A stretch of DNA of 26,530 nt from Physocladia obscura. Taxonomy: Eukaryota; Chytridiomycota; Chytridiomycetes; Chytridiales; Chytriomycetaceae. Shown here piece by piece: positions 1 through 10,600 of this stretch. Numbering within the stretch: position 1 is the first letter of the stretch; the number at the start of each line of letters is the position of its first letter. The stretch spans positions 1-26,530 of the forward strand of contig JADGJH010000173.1 of the NCBI GenBank assembly GCA_027596945.1. Reading direction: 5' to 3'. The notes beneath the pieces are model-generated. The model was not told where the DNA came from. It made no database searches and saw only the letters and a list, made by a program, of their open reading frames with translations. The position numbers were made by a program, and so were the translations under genes.

Positions 1-197
1 GTTTTTTTTCTTTGGTTTTCTCGGGAGGGATGGAGGAATGGAGAAAATGGACGTGAAAATGGACACAAAAAAAAAAATTAAAAAATTGAGAAAGGATAAG
101 GAAAGGAAAAAAAAAATATAAAACAACCAAACTCAGGGAAAAAAAACAAAAACTCTCTCTCAACTCTCACCCCATCGATTCCGTCAAAAATATTCTT

Positions 198-3191
198 TCA
201 AACGGCATGAAACCCTGCCATCAAACTAACCCAGTCTCCACCGCTTTCCACGGTCTCCGCACACATATTAATATTGAATGCTTCAAATTGTTGTTGCGGG
301 TGAGTGTTGTTGCTATTATTGCTATTACTGCTGCTACTATAGCACCTGTGCTGTTGCTGTTGTGGTTGTTGTTGTTGTAGTGGTGGTTGTTGTTGTTGTT
401 GTTGTTGCTGCTGCTGTTGATGAGACTGCTGCTGCTGCTGAGACTGTTGCCCATTGTCATAATAACTGTAATATTCTTCCTTTTGGATAACGCTCTTGTC
501 ATCTTCGTCTTGCTTCTGATTGTATTTGTAACTGTAATTGTAGTCGTGTTGCTCTTCTTGCACGTTTTGTTTCAGAAAATTCTTTTGCTGGTGCTGGTTC
601 TGCTGGAGATTTTGCATATTTTCTTCGTGATTATTGTGCTGGAAGTCTTGCTGCTGGTGATGGTATGATTGCTGCTGGTAATGATCCTGGCTGTATTGTT
701 GTAACCCGCTATTGCTACCACTGTTTTTGTCAAGCTGCATCATACAGTCAGTTGCAGATAATGGCGATGGTTCGACAAAAGATGGATCAAATTCGTCAAA
801 TTGGAACTGCTGTGCATTCGAAAACATATCAGCACTATTCAAGGAAGACGAATGGAATTCAAGTTGATTTGGGTGGAGATGATGGAGATTATTGTTGTAA
901 TTGCTGCTAACGACAAAGTCAAAAGGAATCGCTGCTTCGCTGTGAATTTGGTGGCAGTCATGGCTAAAATCAAAAGATGACAGACTTGCATCTGAATACG
1001 AGCGAGGTTTATGCATGTTGCTGCCGCTGACATAATGCCGCTGTGGCTGATTGTTAGAAAATTCAAAGCCAAAATCAACTACAGGTATCTTCTCGGACGA
1101 CATATTTTCAGACGCCTGACCCATCCAGTCCATGCAAAAATGCATATGATGGGATAATCCAACAGATTCATGAGAGAAAGAGATTGGTTCAGATGAGGCT
1201 CCATATGGGGGTTGCAATTGATCAAATGATTGCAGCTGATGCTGTTGCTGTTGTGCCTGCGGCTGCTGAAGTTCAAGCTCGTCCCCGATAAGCATTCTCT
1301 GACTCGGCGCGGCAAAGGACGACTGATCAGCTCGAAAATACTTATTTCGCACTAAGCGGCTGAGATCAGCGGATCTCGGTTCAGGAATTCGAGGAATAAT
1401 TTTTTCAAAGGTTTCGAGAGAAGATGCTTGCTTGTTCTCCGCTATATCATTTGCAAGATGGTTGTAATCCAGGGCATTGGAGTCCAACGACGAAGTACTC
1501 ATGCTTGGCAGCGTCAATGACTCGCCTGAGCTTGAGCGTGAGCGGTGAAAATAAGCTGCCATTATTTCATCTTGAGACGGAACAGAGTGATAACTTGGCA
1601 AGCTAAATGCCTTATCTGTAAAAAGACAGCCCGTCTCAGCAGCGACGGCAGAATAAGCGGCAAATACAGCGGCAACATCGTCATTTGGTGCAGGCATGAA
1701 CTGAAGTGACTCTAACCCTGAGAGAATGGCAGGGCAAGACGAAGACAGGATTTCAATTTCATCAACATCAGCGTCAGTTGTAGTAATAGGAGATTCAGTT
1801 GTTGCAAACAGGGGGGTTACCAACGAGTCGGAAGTAACATCCAAAGTTTTTGACGAAATTTGAATTGCTGAAGGTTGCTGGGTAGATCGCATGATACCAC
1901 CAGAGCGACGCTTGGCTGGATTGCCGCCAACACTGGATACACCACCAGCAGTCGACGTCACCACGGAGTTTTGTTGACTGGCCGATTTTGAGCGGACTTT
2001 AGTCTTATCAATAGCATCGGAGATTCGGGCAACAGAGTCGCTGGACAATGGCACATGTTCGTGCCACGGAGCAGGAAGAAAATCGGCAGTAACGGACAAA
2101 GTACCGCTGGTGACTTCCTCACCGTTTCTGAAAGCCGAAACTTGCAATGTGGCCTGCCAGAGCGCACGCATAGCGAGCGCAGTTGAATCGGCTGAAGATG
2201 TTGCTGCAGAGCAGGTTTTTGAAGTTGCTGTGCCACCTGAACCTGAAAAAAGAAGCGACTCAGCACCAGAGTTTTTGCGGGAGGCAGCGGGGGTGGGTGG
2301 GCCAGGCGGACCAGGCGGACCGGGCGTCGACGTCGACGTCCCGGCAGCGGCAGCGAGCGGCGCCTGTGAGGCCAGCTTCTTTAGCGTGCGGCAGAGGCGC
2401 TCGCGGTGCGGCAGGAAGGCCACCTCAGCGTCAGCGTCAGCACCACCCTCACTCTCGCCGTCTCTCTCGCAGTCGCCCGCACCGTCGGCGTCGGCGTCAG
2501 CGTCGCGCGACGAAGGCATTGGTTCCAGCGCCTTGAGTACCGACCCGCACATCACAAACCGGTAACTCTGTGCCCGCCGCATACGCCACCGCAGCTGTTG
2601 GTTTTATTATTGGTTGGTTTGGTTGTTTCATAGTTGGTTTACAGTTGTTTCATGTCAAAGTGGAAAAAAAAGTGTTCGGTAGCTGTGTGGGGGTAGGGGT
2701 TAAGCAAGCACCTTAAAGTATGTCTCAACGGAACTCGCCGTCAGCCGATAGAGTCGCGCATCGACAATGCGCGTGATTGCCTTGACTGTGCGCACGAACC
2801 GCGCACGGCGTTCAGTCACCGACATTTGCTGCCCAGATCCATTTTGTTTGGTGGACGTATTGTTGTTGTTGTTATGGGTGGTGGTGGTGGCGGAAATGTT
2901 GCTGATTGTGTGATGAATGTTTTGGGTTTGCAACTCCTCGTCGGTTTGGTGAAGAATCCCGATATCCACCAGTGCTTCTTCGCGTTCCAACTGTGCCGCC
3001 TGCATGTGTTCCGCAACACTATTGGCGAGACTTGTTCCCATTACCCCCGCAATTCCTGTTCCAGCTGCCCCCATCTCTATCCCTGCTGCCACTGATACCG
3101 TAGTTCTTCTGTCATTCACCTTGGCCTTGTCGCGCCCAGCCACTGGCCCTGACCCTGAACCTGAGCCTGTACCTCCTTTCATTGGCGCCAT
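198..3191 (-). CDS. Gln-rich nuclear-type protein with a bacterial-like HTH-type region (two exons)
   Basis: Exons on the minus strand: 3191-2712 and 2594-198, 958 aa. The intron 2711-2595 (117 nt) starts GTGCTT, ends CAACAG and is phase 0. It joins ...VETYFK to LRWRMRRAQSYRF... without a frame change. The N-terminus (to about residue 120) is Gly/Ser/Thr/Asn low complexity. Residues about 124-310 form the only conserved-looking part: helix-rich, with RLYRLTASSVETYF, RWRMRRAQSYRF, LPHRERLCRTLKKLA and ALWQATL. It is interrupted by an Asp-Ala/Glu-Gly insert and a Gly-Pro-Pro run. The C-terminal two thirds is Ser/Asn/His/Gln-rich with a poly-Gln tract at about 875-910. No catalytic motif, signal peptide or membrane segment is visible. 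The start is the first in-frame ATG, but several upstream ATGs and an acceptor-like TTGATAG just before it leave room for an extra 5' exon. A DNA-binding or transcriptional role is inference only. Confidence 0.7.
345..450 (-). repeat. CAG/CAA triplet tract encoding poly-Gln
   Basis: On the plus strand this is a run of gtt/gtg/ctg triplets. On the minus strand it reads as mixed CAA and CAG codons giving Gln runs broken by His, Pro and Leu, near the C-terminus of the first gene (about residues 875-910). CAA and CAG are mixed within the runs, so this is a compositionally selected or ageing tract rather than a pure microsatellite. Confidence 0.9.
2280..2530 (-). repeat. GC-rich low-complexity insert (collagen-like and Asp-Ala repeats)
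   Basis: This stretch is much richer in G and C than its surroundings and is built of short imperfect repeats such as gtcagcgtcag and ccaggcgga. On the minus strand it encodes alternating Asp-Ala, a Glu/Gly-rich acidic segment, an Ala run and Gly-Pro-Pro repeats. It sits inside the conserved region of the first gene, separating its helical blocks, and is probably a disordered linker. Confidence 0.75.
2595..2711 (-). other. Phase-0 intron of the Gln-rich gene
   Basis: Read on the minus strand, the sequence opens AAG|GTGCTTG and closes CAACAG|CTGCGG. Without removal the upstream reading frame stops three codons later at 2702-2700. With removal the two reading frames fuse in phase and complete a continuous charged, helical domain. 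The start codon at 2582 would otherwise begin the second protein in mid-domain, just after the conserved RW pair. Confidence 0.7.
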
Positions 3192-3619
3192 TCCATTCCC
3201 TATCAACAATTAATAAAAAAAAATATGTGAAAATTTGATGGTTCTGTTTTGCCCGAAAATGAATTTCGATCGATCAATCACTTTTCCGATCATTCTGACT
3301 CCGTTCCTAGCCCGTCACATCCCTCCTTCACTCCGAGCATTCATATTAACTGCTTACGTAATTTTTTCTCTTTTCACACATTTTTCTACAACAACATCAC
3401 TTCTTTTTTCTTTATTTTTGCCTTTAATTTTTTCTCTGTCATTACTAATGTCAAATGCAGTGAAAGACACTGACACAATATTCAAAAATTAGAGTTTCAA
3501 AAAAAAAAAGGTAAGAAAAGAAGAAAAAAAAACAGAGTGAGTGGAAGAAAAAAGGCAAGTGTGTGCACGTATGTGTGTGAGTAAGTGAGTAAGTGATACG
3601 TGAGAGGGAGAAATCCAAC
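3192..3619. other. Intergenic: SLA2 3' end and promoter of the Gln-rich gene
   Basis: These 428 nt lie between two minus-strand genes. About 3490-3600 is homopurine and TG/GTGA-rich on the plus strand, so polypyrimidine on the coding strand, a composition common in fungal promoters. Several ATGs in other frames occur here on the minus strand. One starts at 3196 and gives a five-codon frame (MEWRQ, stop ending at 3179) that overlaps the start of the downstream gene. I see no further gene. Confidence 0.6.
3555..3600. repeat. TG/GTGA microsatellite-like tract
   Basis: A short run of GT, TGTG and GTAAGTGA units follows a poly-purine stretch in the gap after the SLA2 stop codon. It is imperfect and non-coding. 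No function is claimed. Confidence 0.6.
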
Positions 3620-6600
3620 TTATTCATCGGCATAACCCTGTTTTCGAATCTCTCCCAACTTGAAACGCGCTTGGTTAAGTTCCTTTTCCAGTTCAAGAAT
3701 TTTAACTTGCTGCTCCATCTCCTTAATTTTCATCTCATGCCGTCCCATCGCTCCAATCTCATCACGCGCAAGCTGCTCAGAACGCATCTTGGACGCATCA
3801 CGCGCCGCCTTCACCAAAAGCTTCGTAGCCTCCCGCACTGCAACAGCCGCATCCTCCAACTTACCCTGCGCCTTGCTAAACGGCACTGCCTTCACTCTCG
3901 ATGCTGCAACAAGCTGCGTCGTCGACACTCCAACCTCCTGCGCAGCCACAATTAACTGCTCCATGCTATGCGTCCCACGCACTAGTCCGTCTGCGCATTC
4001 CACCAAGTACGTTGTCGCTGTCGCCACCGCTTTCGCGGCAGACACAAGCCCTTCAGTCCACTTGTTGTTCTTTTTGTAAAATGCTGCCGCTGTGCTGCTG
4101 CTACTGCGTCCGTGAGCGACAATCTCCTGCTGACTAATTGTTGCACATCGAATCAGCTGCGCGATTGCGTTTGTGAGGGCCATGGCGCTCGCCAGGATCG
4201 CTTGGTGCACGTTCATGTCGATTCCTACCCCAGGCGGTTGCGCCATGAGCTCTTCTAAACGTCGCGCGGCCGCGTCGATTGCTTGCGCAGCTGCTTGCAT
4301 TTCGCGCTCAACCAGGTCACCGAGGTCACCGCCGTTGGTAGACAGCACGTCTTTTCGTGGTGCAAGGTTTTCGAGGATGGGGCTGATTCCCAAGAGACCC
4401 ATAATGGCGCCGCGCGCAAGATCATTCACGAGCTGTGATCGGTAACTTGGATTTGTTGTGCTGAGGGAGTTGCTTTGCAGGCTTTGGAAAAAGTGGCGAC
4501 TCGCAAGGCCTCCTGCTTTGGATACCCGTATTATTTCTTCAGCTGCTTCATCATCTTTGGCAAGCTTAACGACGCCTTTAACGTTGAACAGGAGTTGTCC
4601 AACCGATTGCGCAAAACTGCTTGATGCTCCAATTGCTGCCGCTTGATCTCCACCCTATTTTTTAATATAATTTTTTTGAATAAAACAAATAAAACAAATG
4701 AATAAAACACCTCAATGAGTTGAATGAAACTTGCGCTGAAATCTCCCGCACTTCCAATCGTTTTTTCTAACAGCGATTGAACATATTCTGGAGTCGCTGC
4801 TTGATTTCCTTCGGTTGTGGGAGATTCCAGTTCATAAATTGACTCGTCAATTTGATTGATACAAGTTTGCAAAATAATATCCATCATTCTGTTGAGGTTC
4901 AACAAATGATCATTTTTCAGCTTACGCATTTGATTTAACAACAATGATTCTGTCTCTTCTTGCGTCTGTTGCATTTTTATTTAAGGAAATCATAATAATA
5001 ATGAACAATAACCAAGCGCATACTTTTTGCATTTGCGCCAAAGCCAATAATGTCTGATCCAATCCTTGCTGAAGAATTGCAGATTCTTCGCTTTGACCCT
5101 GGAAATTAAAACATAAATTTAAAAAAAGTGAATATATTCAACATAATTCAACTACATTACGGAGTCTCTGAGCTTCATCAGAAAGCCGATCCAATTGATT
5201 TCTCAGATCATCAATCATTCTTTGCTTCATTAAGTTTAATTGCTCCAGTTCACCTTTTTCCGCATTATATCGGGCAACAATTGATGACACTTCTGCGCCC
5301 TTGCTTTTGGACATATCAACAAGTGAGTCTTTCGTGTCTTGCAAATCTCGTCGTAGTCGTGCAATTTCTTCTTCGCTATTCAGTTTGATGCGGTCAGCTT
5401 CGTTTTTCAGTCGATCGCGTTCAACCATCACATCCGTTAATTCCGACGATTTGGCCTTGTTTTTTCGGTTATTTTTTTCGACCAAAAGAGAAATTTTTTT
5501 GCATTATCGGCTTGATAATGATGTACCTACCCTCATTTCTGATTTGATCTTTTCCAGTTGAGATCTCACATCATCTGCCTGCTTTCCAGAACCTTCTTTG
5601 ATCTCTTTAAATTTGTTGAGGAGTTCGAAATGTTCTTTACGAAGTTGTGCGTACAGTTTTGCCAATGCTTCGTACTTTTGCTTCCATTGATTCAATTCGT
5701 CTTTTTTGTTTGAGAAATTAAAATTAAAAAGAATAAATAAATAATAATACCCTGTAATGCCTTTACGGTGCCTTCATTTGATTGCATTTGCAATTGCGCA
5801 AGCTGTTGTTGAAGAGTACGAACTCTCTACAGAAATAATCAATTAGCAATAAATAATTTTACAAAAAAAAAATTCTGTTACTCACCCCTTCATAAAAATC
5901 TATCGCTTCGCGGTCTTTCGCCGTTTGATTTCGTAGATTTTCCAATAAGCCCATATACTGTTGTGCTTCCAGTTGCTGTTGCTGTTGCATCTGCAGCTGA
6001 CGAATTCGCTCTTCTTCCGCCAAGCGTTGTTGCTGAAGCAAAGCTTGTTGGCGTTGCAGCTCTATCTGCCGTTGCATTTCCGATTGACGCAAAGATTCCG
6101 CAGCTTGTCGCTGGACTTCCAGTCGTTTATTTTCTTCGCGGATTTGGGCTTCCAACTAATTATTCGTGTGAGCATAAAAATAGAGAATACATAATAATCG
6201 GCATATATATCGATTCGCCTTTTTTCATTCCAAAAAAAAATGGTTGATAAAATTTACCTCAGCTTGTTGCCTTGCAACAGCATCATCTTCCTCTTGGATT
6301 TGTTGCGGCGGAGTAGCAGGGCGTTTCGGCATCTGCGAAGGCTCCTTCTCGAGAAAATCGGGAGGGTGACGATCAAGTTTAGGAATAGTAATGAGTGAAG
6401 TGAGATAACGGAGACCAGCGCATTCATAGTAAAACTTGTAGAGTGCGTGATGACTGGAGTTAAACTTTTCGCGCAACGGTGCAAGAACTTCGACAGAGCC
6501 AATGACTATGTGGGTTTTAGTGTTGTTTCTAAGCACAGGGGAAAGAAAAAAATACTTTGGTGCATTGCATGCAACATGCTGACACAAAATTGGTAAATGC

Positions 6601-7592
6601 CAAAACTTTCTTCGACCAGGGGCACAAGAGCCGAGATTCTGCATTCATTTCCAGTACCAGCACGGAAGTTGTTGAAGACAGTTTCACCCATGACGTAACT
6701 CCGCTTTAATAAATTGAGCAAGTCGTTGATTGTTTCGAAGCTGTAATAAATGGAACCGTAAGTACGCAAGAGTCTTTTAAAGAAAGGTTCACCCTTCATT
6801 CGGATCCTCGACGCCTTTTAAAGAAACATATTCTTGGTAGTCAAAAGATCCGGTGTATTCTGGGTGAATCTTGTGGTATTCAAGTTTCTGGGTGAGGAAC
6901 TGGAGGTAAGTTTTGATCAAGGTGCCGTAACCTAGAAAAGATATGAATGATTGATTCTGAATGATTTGGCTATACCTCCACGAAAACCGTTGACGGCGCG
7001 ACCAAGGTTTTCGAGCCAGGCGTAATCATGAGCGAGATCTTTGAGAGCCTGTTTGCATGTTTGTTGGTGAGATGATGGATTTAATTGGACAGTTTTGATT
7101 GGACGAGGGGAGCAGCTTTGATTGGTCAAAGCAGGTTACCCGTGCGTGGCCCCCGTTAATGACCTTGTGCACCAGCACCAGGCCCTTGAAGGTAACGACT
7201 TCGTCGCCGTACATGGGGAAACCCTTCAGACCCATCCATAGTGAGCCGCTACCCTTCATGTCATGCGTGTACAGGATGCACTCCCGCACATGTTTCTGCT
7301 TAGGCGCCACCTCTTCGCTGCTTAACGCCTTCTTGATGTGGTCGGCTAGTGCCGCGTCGCTCTTGTCCGAGTGGCCGCCGAGTCCTGCAACGCTGCGCAC
7401 CGTCGTGGGTGCAGTTTTGGGCACACCGTACCCCCCACTTCCTCCACTTCCATACCCACCCACGCTTCCGTATCCCCCATTTCCGTTTACATATCCCCCG
7501 TTACTTCCCCCCAATGATGATGATCCCAGTGAGTAGTCCGTCCGCCCCCCATACACATCGTTGGCATATGCATCGTTGTTGCGTCTGCTCAT
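3620..7592 (-). CDS. SLA2: Sla2/End4 (HIP1R family) endocytic clathrin-actin adaptor
   Basis: Twelve exons on the minus strand: 7592-7140, 7048-6976, 6931-6793, 6740-6556, 6505-6258, 6155-5886, 5826-5751, 5700-5531, 5455-5156, 5098-5024, 4965-4711, 4654-3620. The product is 1092 aa (yeast Sla2 is 968). Domains: a Gly/Tyr-rich N-terminal extension (1 to about 65), an ANTH domain to about 345 (APKQKHVRECILYTHD, WLENLGRAVNGFRGGYGTLI, CRISALVPLVEESFGIY), a Gln/Glu/Arg-rich coiled coil (about 367-690), and a C-terminal I/LWEQ (THATCH) actin-binding domain from about 750 (NNKWTEGLVSAAKAVA, QLVAASRVKA) with a final dimerisation helix. In the family the ANTH domain binds PI(4,5)P2, the coiled coil binds clathrin light chain and the THATCH domain binds F-actin at cortical endocytic sites. 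All introns are GT-AG and 44-102 nt long. The exon 9 donor is the least certain border: AAT|GTAGTT keeps the family frame, while a nearby C|GTAATG does not. Its start is 67 bp from that of UBR1. Confidence 0.95.
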
Positions 7593-7659
7593 TTTTGAAA
7601 AATCGTTTCAAATCAAAAGTTGCTTCCAGCCATCTCGTTCTGTTCCTTCTGTGAGCAGC
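7593..7659. promoter_or_regulatory. 67-bp divergent gap between SLA2 and UBR1 start codons
   Basis: Only 67 bp separate the SLA2 ATG (minus, first base 7592) from the UBR1 ATG (plus, 7660). Neither frame has an upstream in-frame ATG. Transcription of both genes must start from this gap or from within the opposite gene. I see no clear TATA box. The short, mixed-composition stretch is inferred to be a shared bidirectional promoter with very short 5' leaders. Confidence 0.6.
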
Positions 7660-10600
7660 ATGAGCTTTAACGAAATCAGTGGAAGTTATTCCTTAGATCC
7701 ACACTCTCGTATCGTAAACTGGCCGCTGGTTAGTAGAGATGGCGACTCAGAAAGCAGCAGCAGCAACAGTGACAGCAGCGAGCGTGACAGACGTGTAATG
7801 GAAACACAAACCCAGTTGTACGAGTTTTTGCACTCGTTGCACTCTCAATTATTTGAAACCCACGACGGTCCACTCCATCAGCAACCACACCAGCCGCGAC
7901 TGATCCATCCGCTGTATCCACTTGCGCCGCATATTCAAGCGCAGATCGATGCACGGCTGAAACACCTGATTTCACTCTCGCTGCCTGCGTCGACCCCTCT
8001 ACTATTTGCATCGACCACACCGACACCTCCCGATACCAACAATATGAACCAAGTTGCACCCAGCCAGCTGGGCGAACACAACCACAATCACGATCATAAC
8101 TCCGGTAATACCAACCATACTCCTCTGGGTGCAGAATATCACCCGAACAGACGCGGCGCTCCGTGTGGTCATGTCTTTCAGGAAGGAGAAGGAGTCTACT
8201 GGTGTCGGTAAATAGTCACAACTCCTTACTCTCACATCACAACAATACATAACCACACAAACCAGAAACTGTGCCCTCGATGAAACGTGCGTGCTATGCC
8301 ACCATTGTTTTCACGCCAGCAACCACGAAGGTCATGACACAACTTTCCATATTTCTTACGGCAATGGCTGCTGCGACTGTGGAGATGCTCAAGCTTGGCG
8401 CCTTCCCGTCATCTGCGCTTTCCACTCAGACAGCTCCGACACTCTTAATGATGGCAACGAGCTGCCTATTGCAGTACCTGAAGTACGTCTCGTTATAATA
8501 AACAATCATCAAAATCAATCTCACTCAATTTTTTCATTTACAAATCAATTATTCAGTCAGTCATTGCCAATTTGCGTGCCACAATCGCCACAGTTCTTGA
8601 CTTCGTGATTGATACCTTTAACTCTTCACCTACCGATTTTTCTCTTCCAACAACAACCGCCGCAATCCTAGCCGCAAATCCGCCAGAACCCATTTTAGTT
8701 AGCACTATTGCTGCCAATAGTTCTTTTATCGCAACACCCACTTACAGACCCGCCACTGATATGTTTGCTTGCATCCTTTGGAACGACGAGGATCACACAT
8801 TTGATGAAGTTATTATGAAAGTAGAAGCAGGAATTAATTGCTCTTCCGAAACCGCATCTCAAATTGCTGTACGAGTTGATTCTGTGGTAATAAATGCGCG
8901 CACATATTCTTTACTTCATCTTTCTATAAATTAGAGTTTAAAAATTTTTTAGGGCCGCGATGTAATTGCAACGAATTACCAAACCGCACGTCTCCTATCC
9001 GTCGCGCGCACAATCAACGAAGATCGCTCCAACGGATTGAACGTGACGATCCGAACAGTCCGCGAAACATTCCGTGAATACTTGTCGGCGTACCTCGTTT
9101 CCTGGATCCGCGATTTGCCCTCGCGTGTACGCGGACAAGTTCGCAGTCCCGAAAATGGCCGTGTTTATGCAAGTGTTGTATTGGCGGTCAGAAAAGTCAT
9201 TTGCGAAGAGCTATGTGCACCGCGACGCAAGTTAAAAGACATGATGCTTCATAACTCCGGGGTTTCTAGTATCAGTGGCAGCAGTAACGACAGTAGTGGT
9301 AGTGGTGCCGATTCTGGTAGTGCTGCTACTGCTACTGCTGCTGCTCCTGCTTTTTCTGGCGCTATCAATGATAACGATGATGATATTCCTATGGGTGATT
9401 CATCTTCATTGAGGTTGGTTTCTTTCATTCTTTTTTAATTTTATATTTTTAGTTAGATAAAATTGAACGTTAAAATTATGAATATAGTGTTATTGAAGGG
9501 TCAGATAAAAGTCGATGGAGGCTTGATTATCTGATTGGCTTTGATTCAAGATTGTGGAAAGATTTGCGTGGAACAATGAAGGGGTTATACATTGAATCTC
9601 TTATCATCTCTGGGGACGAATATAAACGTGCAATGGGTTTGTGGTTTTTCTGCTTGAACCACAAATCGTGATTTACTAAAACTTTTCCTTCAGCCATTCG
9701 AATGTCATATACTTATCCAATTATTGCGAATTCATATTTAATCTGGGATCGAGAGTATGATTTGTCGATGATGACGTTCACTGTTCAGCTCTTCACTGTT
9801 CCAACGATTGCCGAATATTTGATGAAAAATTCATCGATTGTATTTTGTTTGTTCGCAACACTTAAAGCTTTCTTATTATCCGATTATCATGATGAAACGT
9901 TCCCATACAACAACTTGTTGAAAGCCATTAGACGTGCAAACAAATTAATTCGGCCAAGCTATACGAAACTCACGTTCGAACAACATGGCGACCGAGTGTA
10001 TAAAAAGACAAAGTATAACCAAATTTTCAACGACATCAAATTCTTTGTAGCCGCTCCTCCTGTTCGAATGAGTTTATTTAGAAATGGAGATTTATCCGAG
10101 TTTGCAGGTTTCTTGGATCTTTGCAGAGTTTTGCAGGGAATGTACCAGCAAAAGCGCCATATTAGGACACATGTTGAGTATGAATCACAGGCATGGACAA
10201 ATTCTTTTTACTTGGGGGCAAATGTTTCTCGTGTACTGGAACATATTGGGGATGCTTTTGCTCCAACGTGTAAGTCCAAGCTGAAGGAAAATTTGGCTGC
10301 GTTAATCAGGGCGATTAAATTGACGTTGAAAGTTTTGGATGACTGGTGTACTCAAGAGCAATTGCAAGAATTTCATGAATGGGATACTGCGGTTACTGAG
10401 CGAACTGTGCAAGCGCAACGCAGTGGCACTCCGTTCACACCGCCGATTCGGTCACTCGATGGGTTTATTAACATTTCGTACGCTCAATTGCCTCCACAGC
10501 GAGTTTTGGATTTCAAATCTTTGGGAAGATCGCTTTCTTTACATTGTCCACTTCATTGGACTTTGGCTAAGCTCCTTAGTTGCCTTCCGCTTTATGGTTC

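Noticed and set aside
2110..2565. Long plus-strand frames opposite the Gln-rich gene
   Set aside because: They mirror GC-rich repeat coding on the minus strand, carry Ser/Ala/Pro or Arg/Gln low complexity only, and have no splice or family support.
5156..5161. Alternative exon 9 donor C|GTAATG in SLA2
   Set aside because: It gives a phase that turns the next exon into an Arg/Ser-rich non-family sequence; the AAT|GTAGTT donor keeps GLDQTLLALAQMQK in frame.
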